Shown: positions 54,445 through 63,474, numbered from the stretch's first letter. The stretch is DNA of 64,000 nt from Allobosea sp. UNC402CLCol (GCF_000745475.1 NZ_KN050692.1:327955-391954), one strand, 5' to 3'. Notes: generated by a model not told the origin, from the sequence alone. Numbers and translations: made by a program.

Positions 54445-55095
54445 TCACCAGCGCGGCAGCAGGCCGCTCGCCTGCGACAGGCCCCAGGAGCCGACGGCCT
54501 GGACGCCGCCAGCAGCCCCCGAAACGGCATCGACGACCTTCGTCGCCGGTGCGATCACGAGACGGCTCCAGGAATCGTCGTGGGACGTCTCGGCCGTCGA
54601 GGCGACCTCGATCGCCGTCGCCGCGGCGGGGGGCAGGATGACCAGCGGCCCCGATGCCGCAACGGCGCGGGTCGTCGGCGAAGCGCTCCGGCGCGACACT
54701 GCACGGGGCGTGCTGTCGCCCGCCCGCGGCCGGCGCTCGGAGAGCATCGCGAGCTGCGGCGGCGCCCATTCCCCGGTTTCCGGCCAATTCAACGACATCG
54801 GCATCGCCAGCGCCGCCGGCGTGACCGGCGCGTTGGCCAGGATCTCCGCGCCCCCGGCCGAGATGCGCTCCAGCCGGTCGGCGATCTTGCCGTTCCGCAG
54901 CATCGCCAGCGCCGGCACGGACGCCTGATTGCCGATCGCGGCGCGGGCACCCTGTCCGGGCGCCGTACCGGACAGAAGCGCAGGCAGCGCCGCGAGCAAA
55001 GCAACAGTCGTCACCACGCCCAGCGAAAGCAGGAGGTGGTGGCCGAGCCGGCTCGCCATCGCTGCCGGGCTGGGTGGATAGAGGGTGCTGGACAT
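54445..55095 (-). CDS. hypothetical membrane-anchored protein
   Basis: The 216-residue protein has one N-terminal membrane segment (HHLLLSLGVVTTVALLAALPALL), then a low-complexity Ala/Ser/Pro/Arg-rich periplasmic part. No family is recognised. Start 55095 follows by the membrane-anchor pattern. It is convergent with eno and divergent from the DMT gene. Confidence 0.5.
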   Translation of the reverse strand: MSSTLYPPSPAAMASRLGHHLLLSLGVVTTVALLAALPALLSGTAPGQGARAAIGNQASVPALAMLRNGKIADRLERISAGGAEILANAPVTPAALAMPMSLNWPETGEWAPPQLAMLSERRPRAGDSTPRAVSRRSASPTTRAVAASGPLVILPPAAATAIEVASTAETSHDDSWSRLVIAPATKVVDAVSGAAGGVQAVGSWGLSQASGLLPRW

Positions 55096-55267
55096 CGCTG
55101 CCACTCCGGATCGCTCGCTGCCCCTTTGGCTCGCGGGAGCCAACAAGCCCTGCCCTGTGGGCGGCAGAAGGGCCGAACCGGGGCGCAATTGCGGTTCGCA
55201 TCCGCAAGCGCGGGCGCCATGCGCAACGGCCCGTAACGGCAGTGCAGCAGTCGCGCTATGCCAGCGC

Positions 55268-56251
55268 ATGGATCAGCGCGTCGCCAGCCTTCCCGCACCT
55301 CAGGACAAGGAACGCCGCCGACGCCGGCTCGCCGTCGCCGGCATGCTGCTCAGCGTGCTGATCTTCGGCTCCAACTTCGTCGTCAGCCGGCACGCCATGC
55401 TCAACGGCGTCGGTCCGCATGATCTGATGGCACTGCGTTTCGCGACGGCGGGCCTGTTGCTGATGCCGCTCTTCCTGCGCGGGGGCGGCTTGGCCACCTG
55501 TGGCGGCGTCGGCTGGAACCGCGGCCTCTGGCTCGCGGCGACCAGCGGCTTCCCGATGACCTTCCTGATGCTGACCGGCCTCACGATGGCCCCCGCCGCC
55601 CATGGCGCCACGATCGGCCCGGGCACCGTGACCGTGATCGGCATCGTCGGCAGCGTCGTCCTGTTCGGAGCAAGGCTCTCCGCGCCGCTGATCGTCGGCA
55701 TCCTCGGCGTGATCTGCGGCTTGAGCTTCCTCGCCTTCGCCGGCAGCAGCGGGGCGGCGTCCGAGACGCTCAGGGGCGATCTCTGCTTCCTCGGCGTCGG
55801 GCTGCTCTGGGGCTTCTACCCACTGCTGATCCAGCTCTGGAAGATCGACGGCCTCAAGGGAGCGGTGATCGTCTCGGTGCTGTCGCTCGCCTATCTGCCG
55901 ATCTACTTCCTGTTCTTCTTCCGCGGCTTCGACATCGCGCCCTGGTGGGTTCTCCTCCTGCATGCGCTCTATCAGGGCGTCATCAACGTCATCCTGGGTC
56001 TGTGGCTCTGGGGCTGGGCCGCGCATGTGCTGGGCGCCGCCGTGGTCGGGCGGTTTCCGCCGCTGATCCCCGTCACCGGCACGACGCTCGCCATTCCGGT
56101 GCTGGGCGAGCTCCCCGGCCCGATGCAGCTCGCCGGCTTCGGTCTGATCGTCAGCGGGCTGTTCGTGGCGTCATGGCGCCGGCCGGTGCGCCAGGAGCCC
56201 GAGATTCCAGCAGATCGACAACAGCAATCCGAGAGCCAGCGCCGTTCCTGA
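55268..56251 (+). CDS. DMT superfamily (EamA) transporter
   Basis: The 327-residue protein has ten predicted helices in two EamA repeats. LLSVLIFGSNFVVSRHAMLNGVGPHDLMALRFATAGLLLMPLF opens the first, and GDLCFLGVGLLWGFYPLLIQLWK the second. These are drug or metabolite exporters and the substrate is unknown. The 3' end overlaps the convergent membrane gene by 81 bases. Confidence 0.9.
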   Translation: MDQRVASLPAPQDKERRRRRLAVAGMLLSVLIFGSNFVVSRHAMLNGVGPHDLMALRFATAGLLLMPLFLRGGGLATCGGVGWNRGLWLAATSGFPMTFLMLTGLTMAPAAHGATIGPGTVTVIGIVGSVVLFGARLSAPLIVGILGVICGLSFLAFAGSSGAASETLRGDLCFLGVGLLWGFYPLLIQLWKIDGLKGAVIVSVLSLAYLPIYFLFFFRGFDIAPWWVLLLHALYQGVINVILGLWLWGWAAHVLGAAVVGRFPPLIPVTGTTLAIPVLGELPGPMQLAGFGLIVSGLFVASWRRPVRQEPEIPADRQQQSESQRRS

Positions 56252-56953
56252 GCCGAGCGGGACGGCCGTGAAGTGGAGCACGGCCAGGCCGAGGCCGACG
56301 CCGAGCAGGCCGAGCGCGCCATTCCCGATCAGGGCGGCGGTCGCGGCCCCGCCGATGCGCGGCTGCAGGATCAGGACGAGGCTCGACAGCACCAGCGGGA
56401 GCCCGGCGAGGATGCCCGACCAGTTCGCCCCGACCTGATGGCTCGCCACGGTGACGCCACCGACCAGGGCGGCGACGCAAGCGGCGCGCAGCGGAACTGC
56501 GAACCAGGCCCGCTTTGACAGGACGGAGGGCCGCGCGGCGAGAAACGGCCGCACCAGGAGATGAACAAGGACAAGCGCGACCGTGGCGAGCAGCGTCAGG
56601 GGTAAAGCCGCCAGCGACAGGGCTCGCACCCCGAGCAGCACCGCGATCCAGGCCGTCAGCGCGGCAGCAAGGCTCGGCAGCGTTGCAAGGCGTTGCGCCG
56701 CCAGGACATAGGCCAGGACGAAGCCGGCATTGGCGACATTGGAATGCATCGTGCCGCGGGCGCTCTCGGCGATAAAGGCCGGCTCGTGCTCGAGCGCCAG
56801 GAAGAACAGGACCGGGCCGAGCGAGATCGGCAAGGTGGCGATCATCGCCGCGAGCTTCGGCCCGCTGCGCTCGGCGATCAGCGAACAGGTGACCACCACC
56901 GCGGCCGCGATCGCCATCTTGACGAGCAGCAGGCCGGGATCGGTAACGGTCAC
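56171..56953 (-). CDS. hypothetical membrane protein downstream of tgt
   Basis: The 260-residue protein starts at GTG 56953 in a GTGA overlap with the tgt stop. It has about eight hydrophobic helices, for example MAIAAAVVVTCSLIAERSGPKLAAMIATLPISLGPVLFFLALE. It is probably an inner-membrane protein co-translated with tgt; the function is unknown. Its end overlaps the convergent DMT gene by 81 bases. Confidence 0.75.
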   Translation of the reverse strand: MTVTDPGLLLVKMAIAAAVVVTCSLIAERSGPKLAAMIATLPISLGPVLFFLALEHEPAFIAESARGTMHSNVANAGFVLAYVLAAQRLATLPSLAAALTAWIAVLLGVRALSLAALPLTLLATVALVLVHLLVRPFLAARPSVLSKRAWFAVPLRAACVAALVGGVTVASHQVGANWSGILAGLPLVLSSLVLILQPRIGGAATAALIGNGALGLLGVGLGLAVLHFTAVPLGSGTALALGLLLSICWNLGLLAHRPAP

Positions 56954-58125
56954 GCCGGGCTGCTTCCGGGTTCGCCCCTGGCCCAGCCTTCCTTCGTCTC
57001 GGCGATGAAATCGGCGAGGCGCCCGGCCGCGATGGCACCACGCAGGCCCGCCATCAGCTCCTGGTAATAGGCGAGGTTCACCCAGGTCAGCAGCATCTTG
57101 CCGAGCATCTCCTCGGCCTTGACCAGATGGTGCAGATAGGCGCGCGACCAGCCATTCGCGGCCGGGCAGGCGGATTGCTCGTCGATCGGCCTGATGTCCT
57201 CGGCATGCTTGGCGTTCTTCAGGTTCATCCGGCCGAAGCGGGTGAAGATCTGGCCATGGCGGCCGGCGCGCGTCGGCATCACGCAGTCGAACATGTCGAT
57301 GCCGCGCGAAACCGCCTCGACGATGTCGTCGGGCGTGCCGACGCCCATCAGATAGCGCGGCTTCTCCTGCGGCAGATGCGGCTCGACGGCCTCGATCATC
57401 GCCAGCATGACCTCCTGCGGCTCTCCGACCGCGAGCCCGCCGACGGCATAGCCCTTGAGATCCATCGCGGCGAGCTCGCGTGCGCTCTCGACGCGCAGGC
57501 TCGGCACAGCCCCGCCCTGCACGATGCCGAACAGCGCGCGGCCCGGATGGGTGCCGAAGGCCGTCTTGCAGCGCTCGGCCCAGCGCAGCGACAGGCGCAT
57601 CGCCTTCTCGGCCACCTTGTCCTCGCAGGGCAGCGCGACGCATTCGTCGAGCTGCATCACGATGTCGGAGCCGAGCAGGTTCTGGATCTCGACCGAGCGC
57701 TCGGGAGTCATCACATGCTTCGAGCCGTCGATATGCGATTGGAAGGTGACGCCCTCCTCGGTCAGCTTCCTGAGCTGCGACAGGGACATCACCTGGAACC
57801 CGCCCGAGTCGGTCAGGATCGGGTGAGGCCAGTTCATGAACTTGTGCAGCCCGCCGAGCCTCGCGATACGCTCGGCCCCCGGGCGCAGCATCAGATGATA
57901 GGTGTTGCCGAGCACGACATCGGCGCCGAGCGCCCTCACCTGCTCGGGATACATGCCCTTGACGGTCGCGGCCGTGCCGACCGGCATGAAGGCCGGCGTG
58001 CGGATGACGCCGCGCGGCATGCTGATCGCGCCGGTGCGCGCGGCGCCGTCGCGGGCCGCGACCTTGAAGGTGAATTCGGGAGTGGCAGCGATGTCCGGCT
58101 GCATGGGCTGGGGCTGAACGGTCAT
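56950..58125 (-). CDS. tgt: tRNA-guanine transglycosylase
   Basis: The 391-residue enzyme exchanges G34 for preQ1 in tRNAs with GUN anticodons. HPILTDSGGFQVMSL contains the general-base Asp, and FDCVMPTRAGRHG the loop with the nucleophile region. In the zinc site two of the three Cys are missing: the usual CxCxxC reads SACPAANGWSRAYLHHL, with only one Cys. The fold is otherwise complete. ATG 58125 is chosen by homology. It is in the pathway with queF. Confidence 0.95.
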   Translation of the reverse strand: MTVQPQPMQPDIAATPEFTFKVAARDGAARTGAISMPRGVIRTPAFMPVGTAATVKGMYPEQVRALGADVVLGNTYHLMLRPGAERIARLGGLHKFMNWPHPILTDSGGFQVMSLSQLRKLTEEGVTFQSHIDGSKHVMTPERSVEIQNLLGSDIVMQLDECVALPCEDKVAEKAMRLSLRWAERCKTAFGTHPGRALFGIVQGGAVPSLRVESARELAAMDLKGYAVGGLAVGEPQEVMLAMIEAVEPHLPQEKPRYLMGVGTPDDIVEAVSRGIDMFDCVMPTRAGRHGQIFTRFGRMNLKNAKHAEDIRPIDEQSACPAANGWSRAYLHHLVKAEEMLGKMLLTWVNLAYYQELMAGLRGAIAAGRLADFIAETKEGWARGEPGSSPA

Positions 58126-58215
58126 AGCCTGCGAGGTAGAGCAGCGCGCCGGTTTAGGGAAGAGACCCGCGCGCCGGATGAGCCATGCGCCATCACCGGG
58201 AATCCCGATCAAATC

Positions 58216-58325
58216 GTCATCCCGGGCGACCACAGGGAGACCCGGGATCCATGCCGGAACCTTCATCGGAAAGGCTCAGCCATGGATCCCGGATCGGCGC
58301 CGCTACGCAGCTTGTCCGGGATGAC
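58216..58325. repeat. intergenic repeat, family B, copy 3
   Basis: The 110-bp element is bounded by GTCATCCCGG and CCGGGATGAC. The inner right half GGATCGGCGCCGCT is shared with the copy at 23436-23540. It lies upstream of tgt. Confidence 0.8.
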
Positions 58326-58365
58326 CCGCGCCTTCCCGCCCATCCCCCGTGTTAAAGCGGCGTCG

Positions 58366-58722
58366 CTACTTCCCCACCAGCGCCGTCTCGTAGATCTCCG
58401 GCTTGAAGCCGACGATCGTGCTGCCCTTGCCGAGATCGAGCACTGGGCGCTTGATCATCGAGGGGTTCGCCAGCATCAGCGCGATCGCCTTGCCCGCGTC
58501 GAGCCCCTGCTTCTCGGCATCCGGCAGAGCCCGGAAGGTCGTCCCGGCACGGTTCAGCACCGTCTCCCAGCCATGCTCCTTCACCCAGCCTTCCAGCGAG
58601 GTGCGGTCGATGCCGCTCGCCTTGTAGTCGTGGAAGGCGTGAGCGACGCCGTGGCTGTCGAGCCAGGCGCGCGCCTTCTTCATCGTGTCGCAGTTCCTGA
58701 TGCCGTAGATCGTCGTCGTCAT
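58366..58722 (-). CDS. ArsC/Spx-family reductase-like protein (YffB type)
   Basis: The 118-residue thioredoxin-fold protein has RNCDTMKKARAWLDSHGV, a single Cys in the ArsC position, and NPSMIKRPVLDLG with the conserved Arg. YffB-like members may reduce thiols or glutathione conjugates; arsenate reduction is not implied. It lies 12 bases after the GST gene on the same strand. Confidence 0.9.
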   Translation of the reverse strand: MTTTIYGIRNCDTMKKARAWLDSHGVAHAFHDYKASGIDRTSLEGWVKEHGWETVLNRAGTTFRALPDAEKQGLDAGKAIALMLANPSMIKRPVLDLGKGSTIVGFKPEIYETALVGK

Positions 58723-58734
58723 ACCGAGCGCGCC

Positions 58735-59442
58735 TCAGGCCGGACGCTTCGGGCTGTCGAGGCCGCGCTGCACCGCCGGGCGCGACAGGCAGCGCTCCAG
58801 CCAGATCGGCACATGCGTGAGGCTGGCATAGTCGACGAGTTCGCCGGCGCCATAGAAGCCGACGAGGTTGCGCACCCAGCCGAGCATGGAAATATCGGCG
58901 ATGGTATAGTCGTCGCCCATGATCCAGGTGCGGCTGCCCAGCCGGTCCTCCAGCACGCCGAGCAGGCGCTTGCTCTCGTTGGCGTAGCGGTCGCGCGGGC
59001 GCTTGTCCTCATATTCGCGGCCGGCAAATTTATGGAAGAAGCCGAGCTGGCCGAACATCGGCCCGATCGCCGCCATCTGGAAGAAGACCCACTGGATGGT
59101 CTCGTAGCGGGCGGCAGGGTCCTTCGGCAGGAGCTTGCCGGCCTTCTCGGCGAGATAGAGCAGGATCGCGCCGGATTCCCACAAACCGAAGGGCTTCCCG
59201 CCCGGCCCATCGGGGTCGATGATCGCCGGGATCTTGCCGTTCGGGTTGAGCGAGAGGAATTCCGGTCCCCAGGTCTCGTTCTTGCCGATGTCGATCAGAT
59301 GCGGTTCGTAGGGCAGTTCCAGCTCCTCTAGCGCGATCGAGGCCTTCACGCCGTTGGGCGTCGGCAGCGAATAGAGCTGGATGCGGTCGGGATGGCTGGC
59401 GGGCCAGCGCTTGGTGATCGCGAAAGCGGAAAGATCGGCCAT
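58735..59442 (-). CDS. glutathione S-transferase family protein (YghU/Nu-class like)
   Basis: The 235-residue protein has an N-terminal thioredoxin-like domain, QLYSLPTPNGVKASIALEELELPYEPHLIDI, with the TPNG motif of Nu-class GSTs, and LNPNGKIPAIIDPDG. An all-helical C domain contains WIMGDDYTIADISMLGW. It probably acts as a disulfide-bond oxidoreductase on glutathione. It is likely co-transcribed with the ArsC-like gene. Confidence 0.92.
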   Translation of the reverse strand: MADLSAFAITKRWPASHPDRIQLYSLPTPNGVKASIALEELELPYEPHLIDIGKNETWGPEFLSLNPNGKIPAIIDPDGPGGKPFGLWESGAILLYLAEKAGKLLPKDPAARYETIQWVFFQMAAIGPMFGQLGFFHKFAGREYEDKRPRDRYANESKRLLGVLEDRLGSRTWIMGDDYTIADISMLGWVRNLVGFYGAGELVDYASLTHVPIWLERCLSRPAVQRGLDSPKRPA

Positions 59443-59556
59443 CGGGTGCTCCGGTTGAATCGGGAGAGCTTCGGGCGGGCACGATAGAGCCGGATGGGCT
59501 CAAGGCAACGGGGCAACCGCATCAGCGCCGCAAAACCGGTTTGCGGTGGCGCATGA

Positions 59557-60117
59557 TCAGGGATTGGCCAGGGGCCAGCGGCCGAGGATTTCATAACGCC
59601 GGCGCGGAACGCTTCGGATCAGGACGAAATCCGCCACGCGCCAGCTCAACGGCCGCACGCGGAACGCCTTCGTCCGAAAGCGGGCATAGAGCAGCGTCAG
59701 ATGAGGATGGCAGGGAGAACGCCTGCCCCGAAAGCCGCCTGCCCGCAGTTCCCGATCCAACGCGTCGTGAAGCCGTTCTGCCCCGATCACGCTGTCCTGG
59801 CCGGTCATGACGAGCGCCGGTTTCTCCAATCCTTGGGCGAAGGTCGCGACTTCGTCGAGCCGCAGCTTGAAGCCATCCTGCCTGACACGCCCCGCCGCGC
59901 GGTGCATCAAGGCCAGCTCCTCAGAATCCGGCTCGCGACGTTCAGGCCATCCCCACAGCGTGACGTGGTATTTGCCGATACCGCGCGGATTGCCGGACAG
60001 ATCGAGCCAGTTGCGCAGCGCGCGGGCCATATGGTCGGCCGCGGCCGCTGCGATGGGATTGGGCAGAAGCGCGAAGAAATAATTGGCCCGTTCGGGCGGC
60101 CGGATACTCCGTTCCAT
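59557..60117 (-). CDS. 2'-5' RNA ligase family (2H phosphoesterase)
   Basis: The 186-residue protein has both HxT motifs of the 2H family, KYHVTLWGW and PHLTLLY, at about residues 50 and 145. The family includes ThpR RNA 2',3'-cyclic phosphodiesterase; the exact substrate is unknown. Start 60117 follows a weak GAAGGAGGCGACC ribosome site. It is a single gene divergent from the GbsR-like regulator. Confidence 0.9.
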   Translation of the reverse strand: MERSIRPPERANYFFALLPNPIAAAAADHMARALRNWLDLSGNPRGIGKYHVTLWGWPERREPDSEELALMHRAAGRVRQDGFKLRLDEVATFAQGLEKPALVMTGQDSVIGAERLHDALDRELRAGGFRGRRSPCHPHLTLLYARFRTKAFRVRPLSWRVADFVLIRSVPRRRYEILGRWPLANP

Positions 60118-60295
60118 GGTCGCCTCCTTCGAAAAGATGGCTGAGGGCGGCATTCTAGAACAAATCAGGAACACTCGTAAATCGTGATTTTCCTCTCGCA
60201 CCGCCCGGGCCCGGGACCGGGGCACACCGCGATTTTGCGCTCGAAGACTGTCATGAGGCATCGCTGTTGAGGCTTGCCGCCAGCCGCATTTCCAC

Positions 60296-60319
60296 TATAT
60301 TCGGAATATGCCGAATATA
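60296..60319. promoter_or_regulatory. operator TATATTCGG-N6-CCGAATATA
   Basis: A perfect 9-bp inverted repeat surrounds the start codon of the GbsR/MarR gene (ATG 60308). Binding here would block both initiation and translation, so autoregulation is likely. Confidence 0.7.
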
Positions 60320-60778
60320 TCAAACAATACCGGCAAGGATGAGCAACGGTTCGTGGAGGACGTGGCACGGCTGCTCACGCCCTGGGGCGTGCCGCCCGTC
60401 GCGGCTCGCCTTTATGGCTATCTGCTTCTCTGCCCCGACCCCGTCAGCCTCGACCAGATCACCGAGGGCCTCGAGATCAGCAAGAGCAGTGCAAGCGTCG
60501 CCGCGCGACTGCTGGAGAGCTACACGCTGGCGCGTCGCCACAGTCAGCCCGGGACAAAGCGTGCGCTCTATGCCGTGGCCGACGATTACGACGTCATGAT
60601 CCGGCAGCAAAACCGCCTGCTCGACGCCTTGGCCGAACAGCTGAACGCCGGAGCCGAAATCGCCGCGTCCAAAACGGCAAGCGTGCGCCTCGACGAGATG
60701 GCCGATTTCTATCGGGTGATGCGCGGCGCCATGGAAGACGCCATGAGCCGCTGGAAGCTCGGCCGGCGACCCCGGTGA
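60308..60778 (+). CDS. GbsR/MarR family transcriptional regulator
   Basis: The 156-residue protein has a winged helix (VAARLYGYLLLCPDPVSLDQITEGLEISKSSASVAARLLESYTLARR) in the GbsR arrangement and a C-terminal helix. Start ATG 60308 lies inside a perfect palindrome. The ICMT-like gene follows after 67 bases on the same strand and is its probable target. Confidence 0.85.
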   Translation: MPNISNNTGKDEQRFVEDVARLLTPWGVPPVAARLYGYLLLCPDPVSLDQITEGLEISKSSASVAARLLESYTLARRHSQPGTKRALYAVADDYDVMIRQQNRLLDALAEQLNAGAEIAASKTASVRLDEMADFYRVMRGAMEDAMSRWKLGRRPR

Positions 60779-60845
60779 GAAACGAACTCCCGCAGCGGCG
60801 TATGCCGCGTGGAAGGATCAACAGATTCGACGCGAGAGGCAGGCA

Positions 60846-61529
60846 ATGGGTCTCGTTCTCAATCTTATCCTCCAGACGATCGTCTGGTTCGGCTTCATGG
60901 GCGCGATCATCTTCGGTGCCGCGGGCACGACCGACTATGCCGGCGGCTGGCTCTATCTCGGCCTGATGGTCGCGCTTTCGATCCTGTTTGGGGCAATCAT
61001 GGCGCGTATCGATCCCGGGCTCCTCAGAGAACGCCTGAAGTCGCCCGTGCAGAAGGACCAGCCGCTCGCAGACAAGCTGGTTCTCGTCCCGATCCTGCTC
61101 CTCATCTTCGGAGGCATGGGCTTCATGGCGGCCGATGCGGCGCGCTGGCACTGGTCGATGATGCCGCCATCCGTGCAGTGGGCAGGCTGCGGCCTTCTTC
61201 TGGCGGCGCTAGTCTTCGTTTACTGGGTCATGCGCACGAACAGCTTCGCGGCGCCGGTCGTGAAAATACAAAAGGACCGCGGACAGGCGGTCATCTCGAC
61301 AGGCCCTTATGCCCTTGTCCGCCATCCCATGTATTTCGGCTCGCTCTTCTACATCGCCGGCACGTCGCTCGTGCTCGGCTCGTGGTGGGGACTTGCGACA
61401 GTCCCCATCCTCGCCCTCCTGTTCAGCATCCGGATCGGCATCGAGGAGCAGGCGCTGCGGACGGGCCTCGAGGGCTACGACGATTACGCGCGCCGCGTGC
61501 GCTGGCGCCTGATACCGCTTATCTGGTGA
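60846..61529 (+). CDS. isoprenylcysteine carboxyl methyltransferase family protein
   Basis: The 227-residue membrane protein has five predicted helices and the ICMT motif VISTGPYALVRHPMYFGSLFYIAGTSLVLGS with the conserved RHPxY, plus EEQALRTGLEGYDDYARRVRWRLIP. Bacterial members methylate unknown targets or isoprenoid groups. It follows the GbsR-like regulator. Confidence 0.85.
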   Translation: MGLVLNLILQTIVWFGFMGAIIFGAAGTTDYAGGWLYLGLMVALSILFGAIMARIDPGLLRERLKSPVQKDQPLADKLVLVPILLLIFGGMGFMAADAARWHWSMMPPSVQWAGCGLLLAALVFVYWVMRTNSFAAPVVKIQKDRGQAVISTGPYALVRHPMYFGSLFYIAGTSLVLGSWWGLATVPILALLFSIRIGIEEQALRTGLEGYDDYARRVRWRLIPLIW

Positions 61530-61642
61530 GACGACTCTACAGTACCCTTGGTCACTCCCAGCAGACTGTTCGGATTGACCATAAGAATCTGATTTCACTA
61601 TAAATTTCTTAGCTTGGATAACAATAAGCCGACATGGGATCT

Positions 61643-61669
61643 GTTAAAATCCACGCTGTTGATTTTAAC
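61643..61669. repeat. perfect 9-bp inverted repeat
   Basis: GTTAAAATC and GATTTTAAC enclose nine bases, between the convergent ICMT and SDR genes. There is no T-run, so it is not a clear terminator. The role is unknown. Confidence 0.4.
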
Positions 61670-61687
61670 CGTTGTCGCCTCGTGAGG

Positions 61688-62605
61688 TCACGCGGCCGGC
61701 AAGCCTGGATCGATGCCGGTCATGGCGATGGATGCTTCCCACAGCCGCTTCGCGAGCGCTGAATCTTCGGCATGCGGCGCGCGCTTTGCTTCGCCGGCTA
61801 CACCGCGGATTCCGCCAAAGCCGGTGGGACCATAATAGCCTCCGGGTTTCACCTCGCCGGTCGCGGCCAGAAGTGCCGGCCACGCGCCCTTGTCGGCGCT
61901 ATTGAGCAACAGGCCGACGATTGGGCCGACGGTCTGGATCAGCCCCATGTGACGGCCAAGACTTGTGGCAGCGACTCCAGGATGAATGCCGATGGCTGTG
62001 ACGGGCGACTTCGCCGCACGCAGGCGACGATCCAGCTCGAAGAAGAACAGCGCGTTCGCCAACTTACTGGCGCCGTAGCGCTCGGTCTTGACATAACTCT
62101 TGTCGGCGTTGAGGTCGTCCCAGTCGATCTTGGCCTTCAGATGTGCGACGCTCGAGGTCACGACCACCCGCGCTCCCGGAGTCTCCGCAAGTTTAGGCAG
62201 GAGCAGCGCAGTGAGCGCGAACACGCCGAGATGATTGACGCCGAACTGCGATTCAAACCCCTGCTTCGTGCGCGTCAGCGGCGGGTTCATGACCCCTGCA
62301 TTGTTGATGAGCGCATCGATCCGGGGCTCCTTCGCGGCGATCTCGGCTGCGGCGCGAATGCTGTCCAGGTCACCGAGGTCCAGCGGCAACCAGATGAGAT
62401 CCGCATTCGGCGTGATCCGCTTGATCCGCGCAATGGCATCCTGCGCCCTAGTCTGCTCGCGGCAGCCAAGCAGGACGCGCGCGCCCCTGGCGGCAAGCAC
62501 CCGCGCGATTTCAAATCCTACGCCGGCGTTGGCGCCTGTGACGATGAAGCTTTTTCCCGTTTGTTCGGGGACGTTGGCTTCGGTGAAACCCTTACTATTC
62601 GACAC
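61688..62605 (-). CDS. short-chain dehydrogenase/reductase
   Basis: The 305-residue enzyme has a Rossmann motif TGANAGVGFEIARVLAARGARVL, NNAGVM, and a catalytic Ser (VVTSSVAHL) and YGASK. The length and sequence resemble the retinol-dehydrogenase-like SDRs. NAD(P) use and substrate are unknown. It lies downstream of tetR on the same strand with a matching operator before it. Confidence 0.93.
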   Translation of the reverse strand: MSNSKGFTEANVPEQTGKSFIVTGANAGVGFEIARVLAARGARVLLGCREQTRAQDAIARIKRITPNADLIWLPLDLGDLDSIRAAAEIAAKEPRIDALINNAGVMNPPLTRTKQGFESQFGVNHLGVFALTALLLPKLAETPGARVVVTSSVAHLKAKIDWDDLNADKSYVKTERYGASKLANALFFFELDRRLRAAKSPVTAIGIHPGVAATSLGRHMGLIQTVGPIVGLLLNSADKGAWPALLAATGEVKPGGYYGPTGFGGIRGVAGEAKRAPHAEDSALAKRLWEASIAMTGIDPGLPAA

Positions 62606-62621
62606 TTTCGATCCCTGTCTA

Positions 62622-62639
62622 TGAGTGACTACATACTCA
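62622..62639. promoter_or_regulatory. TetR operator copy 1, before the SDR gene
   Basis: TGAGTGACTACATACTCA, a dyad, lies 17 bases before the SDR start. It matches 15 of 18 bases with the copy before tetR. Confidence 0.65.
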
Positions 62640-62654
62640 TTTATGAGTTAAAAT

Positions 62655-63224
62655 TTAAGCGGCGGACCCCTTCCAGAACAGGTCGAACCCGGCCTGCCGG
62701 ATGGCGTCACTTTCCTGGGGTTTGGCCGCGACCGCGTTGATGCTGATATCGGCTAAATCGAAGAGAATGGTATCGATGTAGAAGGCGATCCTGTCAGGCG
62801 CGGTATGGCCGGCGAGACACTCCTCCACCATCGTTCGCGCATCTCGCTGCATGGCGTGACACCGGTTCCGGCTTTCCGCCGTCACGCGATCCGACACCTT
62901 CAACTGGCGAAGGGCCTTGCGCGCTGTGGCATGAGCCACCCCCCAATCAATCAGACGGTTCCAAACCGCGAATAGCCGATCTTGGGCGGAGGCGTTCGCG
63001 GGATATGGCGCCAGCATCGTCTCTGTGAGGTCGGTCTCGATCTCCAGAAAGAGCTGATTCAGCAGATCGTCCTTGGTTGGAAAGTAAGTGAACAGCGTCC
63101 CCTCGGAAACGCCAGCAGCCTTTGCGATCTTGGCCGTGGACGCGCCTGTGCCCAGGCTGGCCACGAACTCGGCCGCTGCATCGAGCAGCGCCTGTCGCTT
63201 TTCTTCACTGACGGGACGCGCCAT
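62655..63224 (-). CDS. TetR family transcriptional regulator
   Basis: The 189-residue protein has helix-turn-helix DAAAEFVASLGTGASTAKIAKAAGVSEGTLFTYFPTKDDLLNQLF and a ligand-binding C domain. It lies upstream of the SDR gene on the same strand. Shared operators show that it represses itself and the SDR gene. The inducer is unknown. Confidence 0.92.
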   Translation of the reverse strand: MARPVSEEKRQALLDAAAEFVASLGTGASTAKIAKAAGVSEGTLFTYFPTKDDLLNQLFLEIETDLTETMLAPYPANASAQDRLFAVWNRLIDWGVAHATARKALRQLKVSDRVTAESRNRCHAMQRDARTMVEECLAGHTAPDRIAFYIDTILFDLADISINAVAAKPQESDAIRQAGFDLFWKGSAA

Positions 63225-63242
63225 ATTTCGGTCTAACGATAT

Positions 63243-63260
63243 TGAGTGAGTAGATGCTCA
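63243..63260. promoter_or_regulatory. TetR operator copy 2, before tetR
   Basis: TGAGTGAGTAGATGCTCA lies 19 bases before the tetR start and has the dyad TGAG...CTCA. Confidence 0.65.
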
Positions 63261-63474
63261 ATTATCTAGGCGATGGCATCAGATTGGTCAAGGGATGCAG
63301 TCCCATCTTTCGCGGTCCGCGTCGCCCAAGCAGGAATGTCCGCTATCTTTTGGGAATCGCTCTGAAGCCGACCGAGCACAAAGTCTCGCAAGCGGACATT
63401 TTCGGTACTGTCGAGGTGTGTAAACCGCCTACACTACGACACGGTTTCCCGCAGTATCCGAAACGACGCTCCTG

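Noticed and set aside
56950..58266. Longer tgt start at 58266
   Set aside because: The extra 47 residues come from a family B repeat; ATG 58125 fits the family.
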